Of a stretch of DNA of 64,000 nt, positions 61,170-64,000 are shown piece after piece. The notes under the pieces were generated by a model. The model was not told where the DNA came from and did no database searches. It was given only the letters and a program-made list of their open reading frames with translations. This DNA comes from Whitmania pigra. Lineage: Eukaryota > Annelida > Clitellata > Hirudinida > Haemopidae. A program made the position numbers and the translations under genes. How positions within the stretch are numbered: position 1 is the first letter of the stretch; each line of letters begins with the position of its first letter. The stretch is from NCBI GenBank assembly GCA_021613335.1, contig JAJTWR010000260.1, positions 1,987,501 to 2,051,500 of the forward strand, given 5' to 3'.

Positions 61170-61498
61170 GTAAGTTATTATATATTTTTGTATTTCATTT
61201 ATTTAGTGTGTTTAGTGTAATATTTGTTAATTGCTTTATGCTAATTGACTTTTTAAGGTTGTTGATTGATAAGAACATGGGGACACAAAGTTTAAACTCA
61301 CTTTAATATTTTTCTATAATATAATAATAATAATAAATATTTATTGAACCAAAAAATAAATTAATCAACTGAATTCTTCAATTAATATTATTGGTAAAAC
61401 CGTGTAAGTTGTCAACATTAGTGTTAATGGTTTAGCATAACAAAATAAGCTTCAACCATTTACCAAATGATTTTAAGTAAATTTCTCCTATATTTATC

Positions 61499-61857
61499 GG
61501 CACCCCGTCATAACAGCCCGGTGACAAAATAGCCCCGACAAAACAGCCCAGCGTCAAAATAGCCCCGTCAAAACAGCCCTGTCAAAATAGCGGTAGAAGT
61601 GGTTCTTTGTGGATTTGTACATGTCCACATGACGTGATGATAAGGTGAGGATAATTTATATTAAATACCAACTTGAAAAGTCCATGTAAAGTGAGGAAGT
61701 AGACAGAATCCTAATAATATTTTATAGGATAAATCTTCAAACCACTAATTTTGAATTAAATTTGGAACCAGTTATTGGTTAATGTATTCAACTCACAAAA
61801 TTATTTTAAATACATTGACGGGGCTATTTTGTCGCCGGGCTGTTATGACGGGACACC
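61499..61857. mobile_element. 359-bp MITE, 9-bp TSD, copy 2
   Basis: Same family as 60091-60293: it starts GGCACCCCGTCATAACAGCC and ends GTTATGACGGGACACC. The direct repeat ATATTTATC lies at 61490-61498 and 61858-61866. The left terminal repeat has more modules (five CCCCG/ACAAAATAGCC-type units) than the right. Confidence 0.93.
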
Positions 61858-61903
61858 ATATTTATCAAAGTTTTTGAAATTGATTTCTGTTAAAAGTAGT
61901 ATA

Positions 61904-63299
61904 TCATGAGATACTTTTGTCGAAACTTTATCATTACGGTTTGCGTGGTTGTGTTTTGAAGTGGTTCACCAGTTATTTGTCGGGTCGTAAACAATTGACA
62001 GAATTTAATGGGTTTGAATCTTCGTTTAGTGACGTAGCTTGTGGCGTTCCTCAAGGGTCTATTCTTGGCCCCTTGCTATTCATAATTTATATTAACGATT
62101 TACATAACTCATCATCTTTACTTACATTTTTATTATTCGCAGACGATACAAATGTATTTGCTTCTGGCAAAAATCTCAATGACTTAATTATCAGCATCAA
62201 TAGGGAGTTAACAAATGTTGACACTTGGTTTCATGCCAATAAGTTATCTTTAAATGTCGACAAGACAAATTTTATGCTGTTTTGCTCAAAAAATAAGGAC
62301 AGAACCCATAGTATTCAACCTTGCATCAACAACTTACAGATTAAATATGTCACCTCTACCAAATTCCTCGGCATTATTATCGATGATAGATTAAACTGGT
62401 TTTTGCATATCAATTACGTTGCCTCCAAAATTTCAAAAAACATTGGCATCATGTCAAGGGTCTCTTCATTTGTTGATAAAAAAATTCTCATTATGCTTTA
62501 TTATTCTTTAATATATCCTTATCTCATCTATTGTAATATCGCCTGGGCCTCTACCTATCCCTCTAAACTTATCCACTTACTTACACTCCAAAAAACAATA
62601 ATTCATACTATATTTCGTCTCCATCCACGTGCCCATACAAAGGACTTTTTTATTTCAAATGGACTTCTAAATATATATCAGATCAATAAATTCCAAACTT
62701 GCCTCTTCATATACAATTATGAACATAACTTGCTGCCTCCATCCTTTAATAATATGTTTTTCAAATCATCAGATGTCCACTCTTACAATCTTAGATCATC
62801 CAATCAATTGAGATCTGAATTTTCCCGTACCACCTTCAAAAAATTCTCCATATGTTGCAAAGGTCCACTCTTGTTCTCCTCTCTGTCGTCGTCCCTTGTT
62901 TCTCTAAACAGTTCCTCACTATTTAAATCCCATCTTAAAAAACACATTCTATCCACCTGTTGAACCTGTTATCCACATTTCCACCTTATCATTCATTTTA
63001 TTACCCTGGTTTTTTCCTCGTTGATTACATCGCTTATTCATTATTCCGGTTATTCCTCGTCTCTCAGTTGTTGCCATTAATTTTCACCTGTCGTTACCAT
63101 TAGAAGTTTATATATATGCAAAGACCCTTTCAAACGCCGCTGTAAATTTGTCAAATTGAAACAACCTATCCCCTAGACGGGAATTAATTCCCTTAGGATA
63201 GTTCATTAATGAATTTGTGAATCTTTTTTTGGTGTGATTTTTTTGGCTATTTGAATATAGTTTTTTGAAAATAAACGAATTCAAACCTGAAAAAAAAAA
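61904..63299 (+). mobile_element. 5'-truncated LINE with poly(A) and 13-bp TSD
   Basis: TAAAAGTAGTATA is repeated exactly at 61891-61903 and 63300-63312. The insert ends in an A-rich tail (63291-63299) after an ATAAA signal. Its 5' end lies within the RT domain. These are the marks of target-primed reverse transcription with early arrest. Confidence 0.95.
61905..62963 (+). pseudogene. LINE reverse transcriptase, C-terminal two thirds, open frame
   Basis: The frame is open from the truncation point to the stop at 62961-62963. It reads LYHYGLRGCVLKWFTSYLSG, GVPQGSILGPLLFIIYINDL, catalytic FADDTNVFASG (about 62138), NADK-like NVDKTNFMLF, TKFLGIIIDD, and a post-RT region with LYYSLIYPYLIYCNIAWAS, ending LFKSHLKKHILSTC. 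It matches the CR1/Jockey-group RTs. The fingers and endonuclease are missing through 5' truncation, but no stop or frameshift has accumulated, implying recent insertion. Confidence 0.9.
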
Positions 63300-63312
63300 T
63301 AAAAGTAGTATA

Positions 63313-64000
63313 ATAAATTTTACAAATATTTTCCTATCTTTCCAGGATTATCACAAATACAACAAGCAATAACGTAGTTCATGGGTCGCCAAGCTGATCA
63401 TATGCTATTTAACTGTCTCCATTAATTTTGATCATAGTAAGGTAAATTTAGCATACAAAATAAGGCAAGACATTAGCCAATTTATAGCATTTTTGTTTCG
63501 AGTTAGACTGATGCACCTAAGTAACAGAAAGGTTAGTTCTGCTTGATCATTTGCATAGGCACTTGGAAAGGATGGCTGTAGCTAGTCACACAAAGGTTTT
63601 TTGCATTCATGAGGCTGTAGAGGATAGCCTGTAGTGTCCTGCTCATGGAGCTGAGTCATTAGCAGGATGTTCAACCATGTTCTACTTTCGCATCTTTGTG
63701 CATGTTTAACCTTGTGCTCCTAAACATCCTATTCATTAATTATAGTGAAAACGAGTATACTATCTTGCATATTTTACAAGTTCTAATCGTTAAATTATTT
63801 GAAGTTTGCAGGATGTTGGAATAACAATAAAATGATGTTAGGTAAAAAATTGAGTAATATTGAACTTATACTAAACCGTTTTTGAGCACTATACTTGCTT
63901 AACTATAAAAAAAATTCAAGTTTACTTAATGTCAATATAACAGGCATTGCCATTTCCTACTTTCTCTCAATTAACATCAAAAATCATTATCATTAATTAT
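63313..64000. other. 3' part of kinase intron or intergenic, unassigned
   Basis: AT-rich. No further DLK exon was recognised and no repeat was assigned. Confidence 0.4.

Overview
The window is AT-rich nuclear DNA from an animal. The evidence is spliced genes with GT-AG introns, metazoan-specific families (a DLK/LZK mixed-lineage kinase, a Ptf1a/Fer-type bHLH factor, a zona-pellucida-binding-like protein, the cohesin releaser WAPL), and a repeat load typical of a TE-rich invertebrate: hAT, pogo, mariner-like and 9-bp-TSD MITEs, CR1/L2-like LINEs, a Penelope-like element, Gypsy, Copia and tRNA-derived SINEs. The sequence does not fix the phylum. No tRNA or rRNA gene, CRISPR array or prokaryotic operon is present.

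Layout. 0-4.1 kb: 3' end of a Copia pol, then a nearly full hAT transposase ORF (855-2918), then a remnant and LTR of a retroelement with a SAP-domain gag. 4.5-12.3 kb: a three-exon bHLH gene on the minus strand; its 7-kb intron is packed with hAT, pogo and LTR debris. 12.3-17.9 kb: a 390-bp AAT microsatellite, nested DNA transposons and unassigned sequence. 17.9-22.8 kb: a complete 16-exon WAPL gene (about 755 codons, every junction in phase). 24.1-25.5 kb: an intronless membrane protein resembling ZPBP. 26.2-31.7 kb: a degraded non-LTR RT, then a three-level nest of transposons (LINE in hAT in another hAT) whose target-site duplications can be read exactly. 32.6-61.2 kb: a DLK/LZK kinase gene on the plus strand, with eight or nine exons recovered. 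Its introns hold a Penelope-like remnant, a mariner-like MITE, a deleted Gypsy inserted in a hAT, a second SAP-gag LTR copy, a foldback element with telomere-like repeats, an L2/CR1-like LINE, another hAT and one MITE. 61.2-64 kb: a second MITE copy and a 5'-truncated LINE with a 13-bp target duplication; the kinase gene presumably continues beyond the window.

The four host genes are not an operon and have no obvious joint function: developmental transcription (bHLH), chromosome cohesion (WAPL), sperm-egg interaction (ZPBP-like, by homology) and stress/axon signalling (DLK). The main interest is the fine structure: split exons recovered by reading across splice phases, several mobile elements with exact insertion scars, and unusual element architectures. 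I found no convincing new multi-gene system.
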